A stretch of DNA of 64,000 nucleotides. Origin: Scolanthus callimorphus. Its lineage: Eukaryota; Cnidaria; Anthozoa; Actiniaria; Edwardsiidae. Positions 53,171-63,893 of this stretch are shown here, piece by piece. The DNA is taken from assembly GCA_033964015.1 (NCBI GenBank), contig CM066913.1, positions 19,367,854 to 19,431,853 on the forward strand, read 5' to 3'. How positions within the stretch are numbered: position 1 is the stretch's first letter; each line of letters begins with the position of its first letter. The translations under genes were made by a program, and so were the position numbers. The notes beneath the pieces were generated by a model, which ran no database searches, was not told where the DNA came from, and saw nothing but the letters and a program-made list of their open reading frames with translations.

Positions 53171-55288
53171 TCATTGAGATGTTTTATAAAAACATAGATT
53201 GTGCAAAAATGTCCCCTCTCCCCTTAGTTCGATAGCTCGCTACGCCGCTGGTCTAGCATTTGCAGCGGAAAACCAATTTTTTTTTAGAAATAGGTTTATC
53301 GTTCGTCTTATAATTATAGATTGAAATTTGCGGTTCCATCTCCCGTATATTCAAGCTTTCACTTGTTAATTAACAAGATTGTTTGTGCTAGATAGGTGCA
53401 GGAAACGTTTTAAACAGTTCTATATCTAAACATTTGTTCGATTCCTACATTAGATATTGAAAGAGACTTCATCTGCACTGAGCATCTCAATTTTACGTCG
53501 CAAAACGCCCTCAAATGCGATCCCCTAAACATCCTGAAATATTTCCTCGTTTCAATTTGGGAGTTTTCTTGTTTTAGTTTTAACTCACTTTAGCTGCCAT
53601 GATTGGACGGATTGTTTAAATGGGGACCATTAAGTCTTCCTAAAAATTAAGTCTTCCATTAAGCCTTCCTAAGCAACACTCTCTGAAGGAACTTTAATAC
53701 TGGGTCATTCCACGTCAAATCGACCAAAGCCGTAAATTGACCCTCTCCGATTTCAATAAAAATCACATTTTGAGTGCCTTTCAAGGTCAATAACAAGATT
53801 CCAAATAAAAATCACATTTTGAGTGCCGTTCAAGGTCAATAACAAGATTCCAAAATTTCAGCGTCAAGGACTTAATAATTTTCGAGATACAGGTACATGA
53901 AATTTGTCGACCACGCCCCTTTTGTATTTTTGCTGAGTGAAACTCCAATTTTGAGTGGCTGACAACCCCACTCGCATCATAACAAGCCGCAAAAACGTAT
54001 ATGTTTGGTAAACTGTACTGCTTACACTTCTCATAACAGCCATTAAAGCCACCCTATAAGTCTTTGAATGTGTTGTTTTTTCACGCCAAACATCGGTCCA
54101 AAATGCATCTCATTATCTCAGGGTGATATTTTCTGTAAATATTTTTTTTACCAAATGTTACGTTTTTGTACAACATGCATTCTTATAATGTTATATGGGT
54201 GGTGAACAACCAGCAGTATGAGCGGGTTTGTTTCTGCTTATTTTGATGCTTTTAAAAACGCACAGTGGTAAAAGTCCTAAAATTACCATATTTTCGGGCT
54301 TAAGAATCGGACGGTTGACAGTTAATGTAGACCGCGATATTTGAACTAGATATTCTTTCATCCTTATTTCTTACGTATACAAATTCATAACACCTATGTC
54401 GAACTCCTTCACTGTCAAACAATCAGAGGAATAAAACATGGTTCGACAATGAAATTAACAACATTATGAAAATTCGTTTTTAAAATATTTATGTAATGAG
54501 TCAGATAAGGCTAGTATGACACCAAAACTCTTTCTTGTGTTCATGAATACTCCTTAGAACTCTACAGTTTAAAGTCTATATCATTTTGAAAGCCTTTTTA
54601 TCTTGAGTACGTCTGGGATGATGTGAACGAGTACCAACGACTCTGTTTCGGGCGATACCCGTTACTTAAATGATGTGCATTGCTCGTGACATTGTTATCG
54701 GGCACATAGAAAAACGAGTGTGTGTTCTGTCGCCGAGTTGTACATTTCCAAGGGAGACAAAATGTGACTCCCAGTCATTGCCTGCAGGGTAGCACATACA
54801 GCATGATAGCAGTACCACCAATGCCGTCGCATGGGCTTTTCTTTTCCCATGGCCAGTGCCAAAAACGTGCCTCGGCATCTAATTGGTAGCCGGACTGGTG
54901 AAGACAAAGATTTAGGAAGCTCTTATAATTTTTATTGGCCCGAACAGCTGTACAAGGTTGTTTTTAGATATGACATCACTGACGTAATCACGGAATGGAT
55001 CGTCATTGTATCGTGATGTTTCATACAGTCTGAAATCACGCATGTGTTAAAGTGTTCGAGCTTATGTGGTATTTATCAAACGAGCTGGAGTCCACCCTTG
55101 TACACTGCATCCAGGGTACCGTGTCTATTACTACGATAAAGACCCTCATTAATTAAACATGAGTGTCTTGATCGTAGTTATAAACACGACACGTGACCAA
55201 TATAGGGTTCACCCATTAGTCACAAACCTTATGAATAGTTCACGAATGTTAGAACTGATTTTCTGAAATAGGATGAAGCGTGGCTTGA
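53171..55288. other. gene-poor stretch with a short tandem repeat
   Basis: AAATAAAAATCACATTTTGA-GTGCC with CAAGGTCAATAACAAGATTCC is present twice in tandem at 53753-53850 (about 49 bp period). TGGGTCATTCCACGTCAAAT at 53701 looks like the end of a DNA element whose partner was not found. No gene supported. Confidence 0.45.
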
Positions 55289-55510
55289 CAATCTCGTACC
55301 CAGAGCCCGTCATCTTTTGGCCAGCGGCAAGATTCAGGGCTCTGGGGGAATCGATTTTTTTTAAAACCCAGATTCTGGGTTTCCGGTTTGAACGTTGTAT
55401 GAAAGTTCGTTACGTTTTTGACCTACCACGCATGCTCACAAATCGGATTCCCCCAGAGCCCTGAATCTTGCCGCTGGCCAAAACATGACGGGCTCTGGGT
55501 ACGAGATTGC
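55289..55510. mobile_element. 222-bp hairpin MITE with 60-bp arms
   Basis: AATCTCGTACCCAGAGCCCG, TGGCCAGCGGCAAGATTCAG and GGCTCTGGGGGAATC are mirrored at the right end, finishing CGGGCTCTGGGTACGAGATT. Arms are almost perfect. Related short hairpins lie at 3836-3897 and near 57400. Confidence 0.8.
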
Positions 55511-56225
55511 GTGGCTTGACTGTTGATCCAGTTGTAGGCCTGCGCAGCTTCCTGTTAAATTAAGCGGAATATCTCAAAAGGCCGAACAGGACAACCACCT
55601 CTCCCCTTTGTTTTACAGTTGTTAAATAAGCGCATTGCCCTTTCGCAGTAAAGTGGCGTGAGATCGGAGGAATTCATAGTAGCTGTCATAAAGTAGAATT
55701 CAGAGTGCGTCGAGTGTCTCGTTTTTGAGTTTTTTTTTTTCTCGTTTCGATTGGCTGGGCATCGCGACATTGCTCTTCCAGCCAATCAAATTGTAAACAA
55801 AAATCAAAACAAATGATTTTTACTTACGATTAGTCCTGCAGTCGTCGGTGTTTCTCTTGGATGCTTCATGAATGGGTGTTGCTTCTGATTGGCTTATCTA
55901 CTTTATCTGAACCTGTCTAATATGATTATTGTCTAATTATTTATTGCCACCCCCTCCCCCAATTTTTAATGGTCCACCCCTAAATAAGTGCAAATTAATG
56001 ACATTTTAGACAGTGCTGGCTCATATGCCTTACGGCACATGTTGGTTATTTGGCCGCCATGTAGTAACCAATCTTAAAACAGCGTTTATTTTCCGCTACT
56101 GGTAGTATTTTATGTAATAGAATATTATGTAATAAGAGATAATGTAATGGGTAAAAAAAAGAAATAAATCATGTGTTCTAAAAATAGCCTATGACGTCAT
56201 CACTTATCCGGAGATGTGGCGTATA
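55511..56225. other. intergenic with a half PIF-like MITE
   Basis: 55948-55980 (CCACCCCCTCCCCCAATTTT-TAATGGTCCACCCC) equals the right end of the 40909-41131 MITE without its left half. No gene recognised. Confidence 0.45.
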
Positions 56226-56585
56226 GGTAACCTGATACCCCTAGTGGCTTATATCCACATCACTGTAGGTAACCTGATACCCCTAGCGCCACATCACTGT
56301 AGGTAACCTGATACCCTCAGTAGGCCATTTGCTAGTGTAGAAAGTGCTAGTGTAGATCCACATAACTACAGGTAACCTGATACACCCACTAACCATCCCC
56401 AAACCAATCGATAATCAATCGATAATGCTAGTGTATAAATGCTAGTCTATAATCCAACTTGCTAGCCTCAATCCGCAACCACGTGGTTGCTAGTCTATAA
56501 ACCACTTCCGGTGCTGGCTTATAAAGTGCTGGCGTCAATCCACATAACTGTAGGTAACCTGATACCCTACATTCTTCACATTCCT
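56226..56585 (+). repeat. interspersed minisatellite, GGTAACCTGATACCC
   Basis: The core TAGGTAACCTGATACCC occurs at least five times at uneven spacing (near 56227, 56264, 56301, 56371 and 56552), with CACATCACTGTAG before it and CTAGTG-type sequence after it. It is a degenerate array with no gene. Confidence 0.65.
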
Positions 56586-56689
56586 GACCTCCGCCGCAAC
56601 ATTCCTGACGTGACTCTGGCGTGACCTTTGACCTCCGCCTCAAAATTAGTATTCCGCCTCAAAAAAAGCACTTATTCCATACCTGACTA

Positions 56690-56950
56690 TAGTACTAACC
56701 GCGGTTTGGCATCCGTCAATCAAACGTCAAGTGAACAGCTCTGGGTGATTTCACGCAGGCTTTGAGAGGTTTTGTGAACTAATAAGGACTGGCTAGGCTT
56801 CAAAACCAAATTTTCCACCATAAAATGCAAACGAAAGTTTGAAAAAATCCCATGCGTCTGTCTTAAAAGGTTTGATTGACGGAAGCCAAAACGCAGTTCG
56901 GCGTTCGGAAAGTGGGAGTTCGCAGAATTATGAAAATCGCAGTAAACGGC
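56690..56950. mobile_element. CTTACTGCG-family MITE, copy 3
   Basis: Right end GAGTTCGCAGAATTATGAAA / ATCGCAGTAAAC is complete. The left keeps the inner arm CGGTTTGGCATCCGTCAATC, matched by GATTGACGGAAGCCAAAACG, but lacks the outer 30 bp. It is a truncated copy of the family at 30872 and 31836. Confidence 0.6.
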
Positions 56951-57079
56951 GCGCATGCGTATAAAAAAAATCAACTGCTCTATCTCGCTTTTGACAAACA
57001 TTAAATTACACCCAAAATTCGTTTGCTAGTCGTATTTTCAGCCTATGCGTCGACTTCTGTACTCAATACATAGTAACTT

Positions 57080-57354
57080 CATATCAAGAAAATTCCCTTA
57101 AAAATTGTCGACTTTCTTCAACTTCCTTATAAGGAAGTATCTGCATACCATATTTGGAATCTCAGTAAGTTTTTCACTATTTTTATTGACGTAGAATACT
57201 TCAAACTCAACCAGAACTCCAATATACTCGAGAAAATATGTTCTGTGCATTTTCTGCTATGTTTTTCACGGTCAAGAACCTGGAAACAAGGTAGACGAGA
57301 CACCACAGGAAGCCCGGTCTATCTCTAGAAAGACGACAATGTTTTCTTGATATG
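57080..57354. mobile_element. CATATCAAGAAA MITE, copy 2
   Basis: Begins CATATCAAGAAAATTCC and ends GTTTTCTTGATATG. It shares ordered motifs with the nested copy at 9680-9962 (AACTTCCTTA, ACTCGAGAAA, CACCACAGG). Two copies at unrelated sites with identical ends define the element boundaries. Confidence 0.65.
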
Positions 57355-57763
57355 GAGGCATAAAAAGGTTCATTTTCTGATACGCATGCGTCAGTGGCTG
57401 CCACCAGAGCCTCGCCCCGCGAGCTGACAAGCCGGGGAGCTCTGGGTAGGAGCATGATTTGTATTCATGAATTTAGCATCGCTGGCTCGATTAAGAGGCT
57501 CATAGCAGTATTTCATTTTCACTCATTTTTAATGGTCCTTATCTCACGTGCTAATGCAATGAATGACAAGCCACAAGTAAACATGCAATGTTCTTTGTGC
57601 CAACATTGAAGCTTCCATGGCAACGAAATGGCGATCTTCCAATTGTTTTATCAGTTGCAGAATCCAGACAAAGCAATTTTTGTAAAACCTTCTTAAAGCC
57701 ACAGAGTTCACACTAAGACTTGAAGAAAAAGGGTTAAAAATACATGTGAATCACTACTAAACG

Positions 57764-57968
57764 TTATTAGTATATACCAAATCAGTGAATAGTCATTTTC
57801 GCGCGCTCTGATTGGTTCCTCAACTAGTAGATATTTAGCACTTATTATATTTCAATTGAGGTGGATAGTGGCAGAATATTTACCGAGAGCCGCAGGCTCG
57901 AGGTAAATATTCCTAAAGCCACTATCCACCGAAATTGAAATAGAATAAGTGTTTTAGTATATACCAGC
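57764..57968. mobile_element. about 200-bp inverted-repeat element
   Basis: TTAGTATATACCA near 57768 and TTTAGTATATACCA near 57953 frame a hairpin whose inner arms are AAGCACTTATT / AATAAGTGTTT-like and GGTGGATAGTGG / CCACTATCCACC. GCGCGCTCTGATTGGTTCC, shared with 43507, 44145 and 44797, lies in the left part. Confidence 0.55.
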
Positions 57969-58778
57969 AAGGCAACCTGCCGAATTTTCAGTCGGAAAAC
58001 AATAAGAAAAGTTGTGTTAGCGTTTTAAAACTGCGTGCGTGACAAAACTCACGCAAAGTTTATAGGTGATTTGCATAAGCACGTTTTTGGTCGATTTTGA
58101 CAGCTCTAGAAAGTTTGCAAGCATGTAATTACTTCGAAAAGCTGCGGAAAAAAGTGGACAATTCAAGGGATTTTCAACAAATTTGGACATGTAGCGAGCA
58201 ATATATTGCATCATTTCAATTCAAGAAGGAATATAGCTGCAAATTGGAGAGCATTTGTAAGCAATTCGCCAAAAGTTTCCGAGATGAAAATTATTTGTCG
58301 GCAGCCACTCGTTGCACAAGTAATTCTTAGTTTGCTGGAAAAATGGAGTGAGCAAACACCGTAAACACTGGATATTTGAGGGAAAAAACGATTTAGCAGG
58401 ATAAAACAACTACACGAAACCTTATGAAAAGGCTTTATGGGGTTATCATCAGGCAAGAAGAAGGATAACTAACTACTAACAGAAGTCTCCTTTGTGGCGG
58501 ACAGTTCGCTCGCAAAAAAACTACAAGAAAGCTGCCGATCAGTCGTTGCAAGACACAAACCATCCTCAGGTACTTTGAAAATTAGCTCTTTCGACTGTAT
58601 TTTCTCGACATATTGTAGATTATAATTTTGATTTTTGTCAAATAAATAAAATAAAGGGAAAGTACATGCCGAAAAAGAATTTTCATTCATGCTTTGCCAG
58701 CTAAAGTTTTTCAACTCGGGTTTCACAGTGCAAGCGTGTTTTTCACAAACAATGCTTAGACGATTTGTGAGACATATT
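57969..58778. other. intergenic, no gene recognised
   Basis: Short ORFs on both strands (for example 58097-58330 and 58211-58456) overlap each other and show no conserved motif. Confidence 0.35.
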
Positions 58779-59017
58779 CAATCCAGAGACCGATTTTGAG
58801 ACAAAGAAATCTAATTTGTTGCTTCTTTAGTTTTGTTGACTGACATTTCTTCGCCTCTACATGAAATTTGCTTGCCAACACAATATCTACTGTTTCGGAG
58901 GTAAATAATGTCTCAGATTCCGAGACTCTAAACCAATCAAATTGGTCGTTCTTAGGAGGTTGCCGATAATTAACAATTATTCCTCTCGCCCTCATGGCCT
59001 CTGAGTCAATAGCCCAT

Positions 59018-59048
<31 letters not shown>

Positions 59049-59049
59049 G

Positions 59050-59080
<31 letters not shown>

Positions 59081-59273
59081 TTATCGGCAACCTCCTAAGA
59101 ACGACCAATTTGATTGGTTTAGAGTCTCGGAATCTGAGACATTATTTACCTCCGAAACAGTAGATATTGTGTTGGCAAGCAAATTTCATGTAGAGGCGAA
59201 GAAATGTCAGTCAACAAAACTAAAGAAGCAACAAATTAGATTTCTTTGTCTCAAAATCGGTCACTCTGGATTT
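58779..59273. mobile_element. 495-bp near-perfect inverted repeat
   Basis: Arms of about 245 bp run from AATCCAGAGACCGATTTTGAG to the centre at about 59026 and back to CTCAAAATCGGTCACTCTGGATT, with very few differences. The tip holds GGCCTTCGGCC and GGCTATTGACTCAGAGCCC repeats. The chance ORFs on the two strands are mirror images. The similarity of the arms indicates a young duplication or gene conversion. Confidence 0.8.
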
Positions 59274-59934
59274 AAGGTGGCTCCCGAGTATTTATTTCAG
59301 AAATAGACCTCAACTTCTAGCGTACGTTTGACCCTGAAAAAATCTTCCGATTTTTCCATAATTGTTCTCACAGAGCTTAAGCAACCTCTGCACTACCAAA
59401 TGGTGTAGTTCATTTGATATATTAAGCTCGTCTGTCTTGGGTATTTTAAATTTTCCAAAGGAGGTGTTTTTAGAATAATTGTTATAACTTGAACATTCGA
59501 GCGTGAATGCTCTTATTACCAGCTAAAATCGCATCCATAGTAATAAGGGTTTACTCATGGAAATGCCCAGGTCAGCTTTTACCATGCGATTTAAGTTGTA
59601 AACGATGTAATAATTTTGCCTCTAAAAATGTCTTATTCCGCTTCTGTTTAATGTGCCGAGCGCGGATATCAGAAAAGTAGGAGAGCTCTTCAGGATTATA
59701 TCGGCTAATGTTCACTCTTAATTATATAAAAGAGAAAATAGAATCGAGTATCTACAGAAAGCGATATTTAATAAACGAATGAGAGCAGCTTCTTGTCCAG
59801 AGTGTGCTGTTGCTATAATATTCAATTCGAGCTCGAAACAACTAAATTGCTGAATTGTTTCGTAAGTTTCTTTCGTGAGAGGTAGAGTACAACCAACTGA
59901 GAAGACTTACCAAGTTTGGGCTCGTCTTTCCAAT
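59274..59934. other. intergenic, nothing recognised
   Basis: No supported gene or paired repeat. Confidence 0.35.
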
Positions 59935-60265
59935 ACTATGTTGAGAAACATTATCCAAAAGGAGTCAGTGTTTCGCCACTCCAACACAACGCCAAGAAAA
60001 CCCATATGTTTATCAACTCAGCGTTCTCGTCTCAGTGCACATGGTGCTAAATACTTCACGTGCGACGCTTTCTCGACCCGCGGGATCGGAAAAGCTACCG
60101 TATATTAACTTGTCTTACTTCGGGACTAGGAAGCGTCGCACGTGAAGAATTTAGCGAAGTGCACTGAGGCGAGAACACTGCGCTCATAATATATGGGTTT
60201 TCTTGGCGTTTGTGTTGAAGCAACGAAACACTGACTCCTTTTGGATAATGTTTCTCAACATACAC
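59935..60265. mobile_element. 330-bp inverted-repeat element
   Basis: TATGTTGAGAAACATTATCC, AAAAGGAGTCAGTGTTTCG, GGCGTTCTCGTCTCAGTGCA-like and TTCACGTGCGACGCTT at the left are mirrored at the right, ending GGATAATGTTTCTCAACATA. Arms of about 145 bp are roughly 90 percent alike. Confidence 0.7.
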
Positions 60266-60448
60266 TGTAATTTTGAGAGAGCTGATTCAGCCCCATTTAC
60301 CAATTCAGACCCGTTCGTAGCGGTTCTATATTAGACCTTGCAATGTCTGATTTACAGAAAAGGAGCCATTTCAGTCAAATGATGTTCTGAAATAGCCCCA
60401 CATTGTGCCGATTTACTCTGAACGAGTAGATCTGATTTAGGAGATACG

Positions 60449-60740
60449 GGTCGAATTGCTTGCGGGTTCTAATTCAGCGTCCAGAATTGGTCCCTTTCAG
60501 ACCTTCTCAAAACTGATAAAACAGCCCTAGAAGTTTTGTTTTAGATATCAAGTGCCGAATTGCTTGTGGGTTCTTATTCAGCCCCCAGAATTGGTCCCTT
60601 TCAGACCTTCTCAAAACTGATAAAACAGCCCTAGAAGATTTGTTTTAGATACCAAGTGCCGAATCGCTTGCGGGTTGTAATTCAGCCACAAGAATTGGTC
60701 CCTTTCAGACCTTCTCAAAACTTCTAAAACAGCCCTGAAA
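60449..60740 (+). repeat. three tandem units of about 105 bp
   Basis: GAATTGCTTGCGGGTTCT and GGTCCCTTTCAGACCTTCTC, plus AAAACAGCCCTAGAAG, recur at about 60451, 60556 and 60661. The third unit is cut short after the CAGCCCT motif. Confidence 0.8.
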
Positions 60741-60751
60741 TGTTTACTGAA

Positions 60752-60945
60752 TGATTGGTACGGATTCTATAGACAAATTCATCACACGATCGACGAGTGA
60801 ATTCCACGTAAATTTCACGAGAAAACTCACAAGTCGCGAAGTGACGAGGCGACGTTTTCATTTAGTCAAGTGAAATTTAATGTGGAGTTCTGGAGTCGAG
60901 TGATTCTGCAGTCGAGAATTCAGACTATAGAATCCGTACCAATTA
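60752..60945. repeat. about 190-bp inverted repeat
   Basis: TTGGTACGGATTCTATAGAC at the left pairs with AGACTATAGAATCCGTACCAA at the right. Inner arms CGATCGACGAGTGAATTC / GGAGTCGAGTGATTCTGC are weaker. Confidence 0.55.
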
Positions 60946-61232
60946 TTCACTGTAAATCTTCCAAAGATTTGAGTATTATTTTAGTGAAAGTAATTCGAGC
61001 TTTGAACTTTCTTTGCGCGCGGGTAACCTGTGTTTTTGTCGACTTCAGCCATCAACGTCAAATCTCGCTTGTAAGAATTGAGCTATGGGATTCTGATTGA
61101 GTCGACAAGAATTTAACTGTAAAAGGGGAGGTTTATTTAGTCTTGCTGCTAAATTGCGAAGATAGTGGCGCCGTTTCGCGCCTTCCCCGGTGCTGCTCCT
61201 CGGCGCATCTGGTCAGCGGTTATTCGAGTTAA

Positions 61233-63415
61233 CGACTGCGCAATATTGTGGCGGGCAAACCGTTTGGAACCGTTAAAACATTGCAAGAACTTCAACCAGA
61301 AGATAAGTATGCTTTTTGTTCATTTGTGTTCGTTATTGAATACAATATGTATTAACTTTGGGCACTTTGTATCGATCGTTCTTCCCTTTTCAGGTGTCTG
61401 AAGGCCTCAGAGAAGGAAATAGAACTAGAGAAGCGAAGTCGAACTCGAGAGGCAGCTAGTTATAAGCGAGAAAACCATGGACATGGTAAAGTAAGTCATC
61501 TCTCTCTGACTCTGTTACTTTATAGCATTGTCTTTGGATATTAAATCAAATCAAAAGAACCTTTTAGTCGGCAAACTGCCATACATAATGCTGAATTGAC
61601 TTGCACTTTCGAACTTCTCCTGTTCAATCGAATCTGACTCAATTTTGAATTGAAAATGTAAGTTATTGTAGGGATATATGCATTTAAGGTGCAAATCCTT
61701 GTGTCTTGTATCTCTTGTAAAACATAAGGTGCTAACCTTACCATTCATTGTGATTTTTATATTTTCCCTAGGATTTCATAAGCCTTCATCAGGCACTGAG
61801 GATTTTGGATGAGGTATGTACATTTGGTGCAAATTCTTGTGTTTTAGTATCTCATGTAAAACATGCATCGCTCGCCATTCATGGTGCTGAATTAAATTTT
61901 CCCTGGGATTTCATAATCCTTCTCAGAAAACTAATCAGGCACTTTTTTAATTTTGGCTGAGGTATGTGCATTTTGAGTGCAAATCCTTGTGTTTTGGTAT
62001 CTCATGTAAAACATGCACTGCTCGCCATTTATTGTGCTAAGTAAATTTTCCCTGGGATTTCATAAGCCTTCTCAGAAAACTAATCAAGCACTTTTAGGCT
62101 GAGGTATCTGCATTTTGAGTGCAAATCCTTGTGTTTTGGTATCTCATGTAAAACATACACTGCTCGCCATTTATTGTGCTAAGTATATTTTCCCTGGGAT
62201 TTTGTAAGCCTTCTCAGAAAACCATAATCAGACACTTTTTGGCTCAGGTACAGGCATTTTTAGTGTAAGGCTGTGTGTTTTGGTATCTCATGTAAAACAT
62301 GCATTGCTTGCCATATTTTTTGGTCATTAAATTTTCCCTGGGATTTCATAAGCCTTCTCAGAAAACTAATCAAGCACTTTTTGGCTGAGGTATGTGCATT
62401 TTGAGTGCAAATCCTTGTGTTTTGGTATCTCATGTAAAACATGCACTGCTCGCCATTCATTGTGCTAAGTAAATTTTCCCTGGGATTTCGTAAGCCTTCT
62501 CAGAAAACTATAATCAGGCACTTTTTGGCTGAGGTACGGGCATTTTTAGTGTAAGGCTGTGTGTTTTGGTATCTCATGTAAAACATGCATTGCTTGCCAT
62601 ATATTTTGGTAATAAAACTTTCCCTAGGATTTCATAAGCCTTCTCAGAAAACTAATCAGGCACTTTTTGGCTGAGGTATGTGCATTTTGAGTGCAAATCC
62701 TTGTGTTTTGGTATCTCATGTAAAACATGCATTGCTCGCCATTTATTGTGCTAATTAAATTTTCCTTAGGATTTCATACAATTAAGCCTTCTCAGAAAAC
62801 TAATCAGGCACTTTTTGGCTGAGGTATGTGCATTTTGAGTGCAAATCCTTTTGTTTTGGTATCTCATGTAAAACATGCATTGCTCGCCATTTATTGTGCT
62901 AATTAAATTTTCCTTAGGATTTCATACAATTAAGCCTTCTCAGAAAACTAGTCAGGCACTTTTTGGCTAAGGTACAGACATTTTTAGTGTAAGGGTGTGT
63001 GTTTTTGCATCATGTATTTTCCCTAGGATTTCATAAGCCTTCTCAGAAAACTAATCAGGCACTTTTTGGCTGAGGTATGTGCATTTTGAGTACAAATCCT
63101 TGTATTTTGGCATACATTTACTGTATATCTTTACTGTATATCTCCTGGGTACATTTTTCGGGATTTTCACATACAGTTGTTGCATTTGAAACACAATCTC
63201 CAGGTTTTGGAGCCTTCGGGGTTGGTGGGTATGTTTTGGTATCTCATGTAAAACGTGAATTGCTTGCCAAAAAATGACAACAAAGATTTGCTTGCCGTTA
63301 CAGTGACAACAGCAGCAATATTTCTTATTGTGTAGACATTATTTGTCTGTCTTATTTCTTACAGAATACAAGCTGCACCGCAAACATGAACTCTAGCTGG
63401 TTTTTCAACCTGTGA
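61233..63415 (+). CDS. unrecognised multi-exon gene with a mini-exon array
   Basis: Exons 61233-61306, 61394-61490, 61772-61813 and 63365-63415 read through in one frame. The first contains TVKTLQELQPED, its last two bases join the next exon, and exon 2 is Lys/Glu/Arg-rich (ASEKEIELEKRSRTREAASY) and looks helical. Exon 3 is a 42-nt phase-0 mini-exon (DFISLHQALRILDE). The last exon ends WFFNL and TGA. Splice sites are good (GTATGC, CAG, GTAAGT, CTAG, GTATGT, ACAG). I do not recognise the protein. The N-terminus is unresolved: exon 1 has no ATG in frame, a TAA sits at 61230-61232, and no AG acceptor lies between that stop and the conserved-looking sequence, so either a base is missing or extra there, or the gene is broken. 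Skipping all array units would still keep the frame. Confidence 0.5.
61690..63110 (+). repeat. tandem array of about 143-bp units, each with a mini-exon copy
   Basis: AAGCCTTCTCAGAAAAC or a close variant appears near 61918, 62064, 62206, 62348, 62491, 62635, 62783, 62931 and 63034, giving periods of 138-150 bp (the last shorter). Each unit also has GTGCAAATCCTTGTGTTTTG, TATCTCATGTAAAACATGC and GCTCGCCAT. The unit's TTCCCTAG-GATTTCATAAGCC ... GCTGAG-GTATGT segment is homologous to exon 3 of the surrounding gene (61772-61813), so the array arose from that exon and its flanking intron. Confidence 0.85.
62628..63074 (+). other. four intact-looking mini-exon copies in the array
   Basis: 62628-62675 (48 nt), 62770-62823 (54), 62918-62971 (54) and 63027-63074 (48) each follow a CTAG or TTAG and precede GTATGT or GTACAG. 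All are multiples of three, in phase 0, and open: they encode DFISLLRKLIRHFLAE, with two extra residues and single substitutions in the 54-nt forms. Earlier units have GG instead of AG, length changes not divisible by three, or a stop. Confidence 0.6.
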
Positions 63416-63458
63416 TTTGGTACTTTGTAAAGTTAGTGTTAATGCCTCTTGTTTTTAC

Positions 63459-63893
63459 TATTGGCCGTTATCACGCAAAATTGATTAATAATATTCAATA
63501 GTTATCAGAAAATGAAATTCAGTTTTCAATTCTACACATCCGTATTAGTAAAATTGCAAAGTTTGAAAAGAATTGTTTGAAAACTGGCTGAGATATGAAT
63601 TTTCAAAACTTTGTATTCTGACTTACTTTTTACAAAGAAATGTATACGTCAAATTGAGGCTGGAATGGCATTTATGCCCGTCCACCCTCGTTTCAATGTA
63701 TTTTCCCATACATTTCTTACAAAAAAATAAGCCAGAATACAAAGTTTTGAAAATTCACATCTCACTCAGTTTTCAAGCAATCTTCACAAACCTTTGAAAT
63801 TTTACTAATACAGGTGTGTAGAATTGAATACTGGATTTCATTTTCTGATAACTATTAAATATTATTAATCAATTTTGCATGGTAACGGCCTAT
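63459..63893. mobile_element. 435-bp inverted repeat
   Basis: TTGGCCGTTATCACGCAAAA at the left is mirrored by TTTTGCATGGTAACGGCC at the right. Arms of about 190 bp (through GAAAATGAAATTCAG and TTTTCAAAACTTTGTATTCTG) meet around 63675. About 90 percent matched. Non-coding. Confidence 0.7.

Noticed and set aside
54831..55016. 61-residue plus frame
   Set aside because: Overlaps equally long minus-strand frames; no conserved motif or supporting signals.
58097..58456. Mirror-like small ORFs on both strands
   Set aside because: They are complementary to each other, lack motifs and lie between transposon-derived repeats.
61690..63110. CRISPR-like array
   Set aside because: Repeats are 143 bp, contiguous and diverging along their whole length. 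There are no unique spacers, and the genome is eukaryotic.
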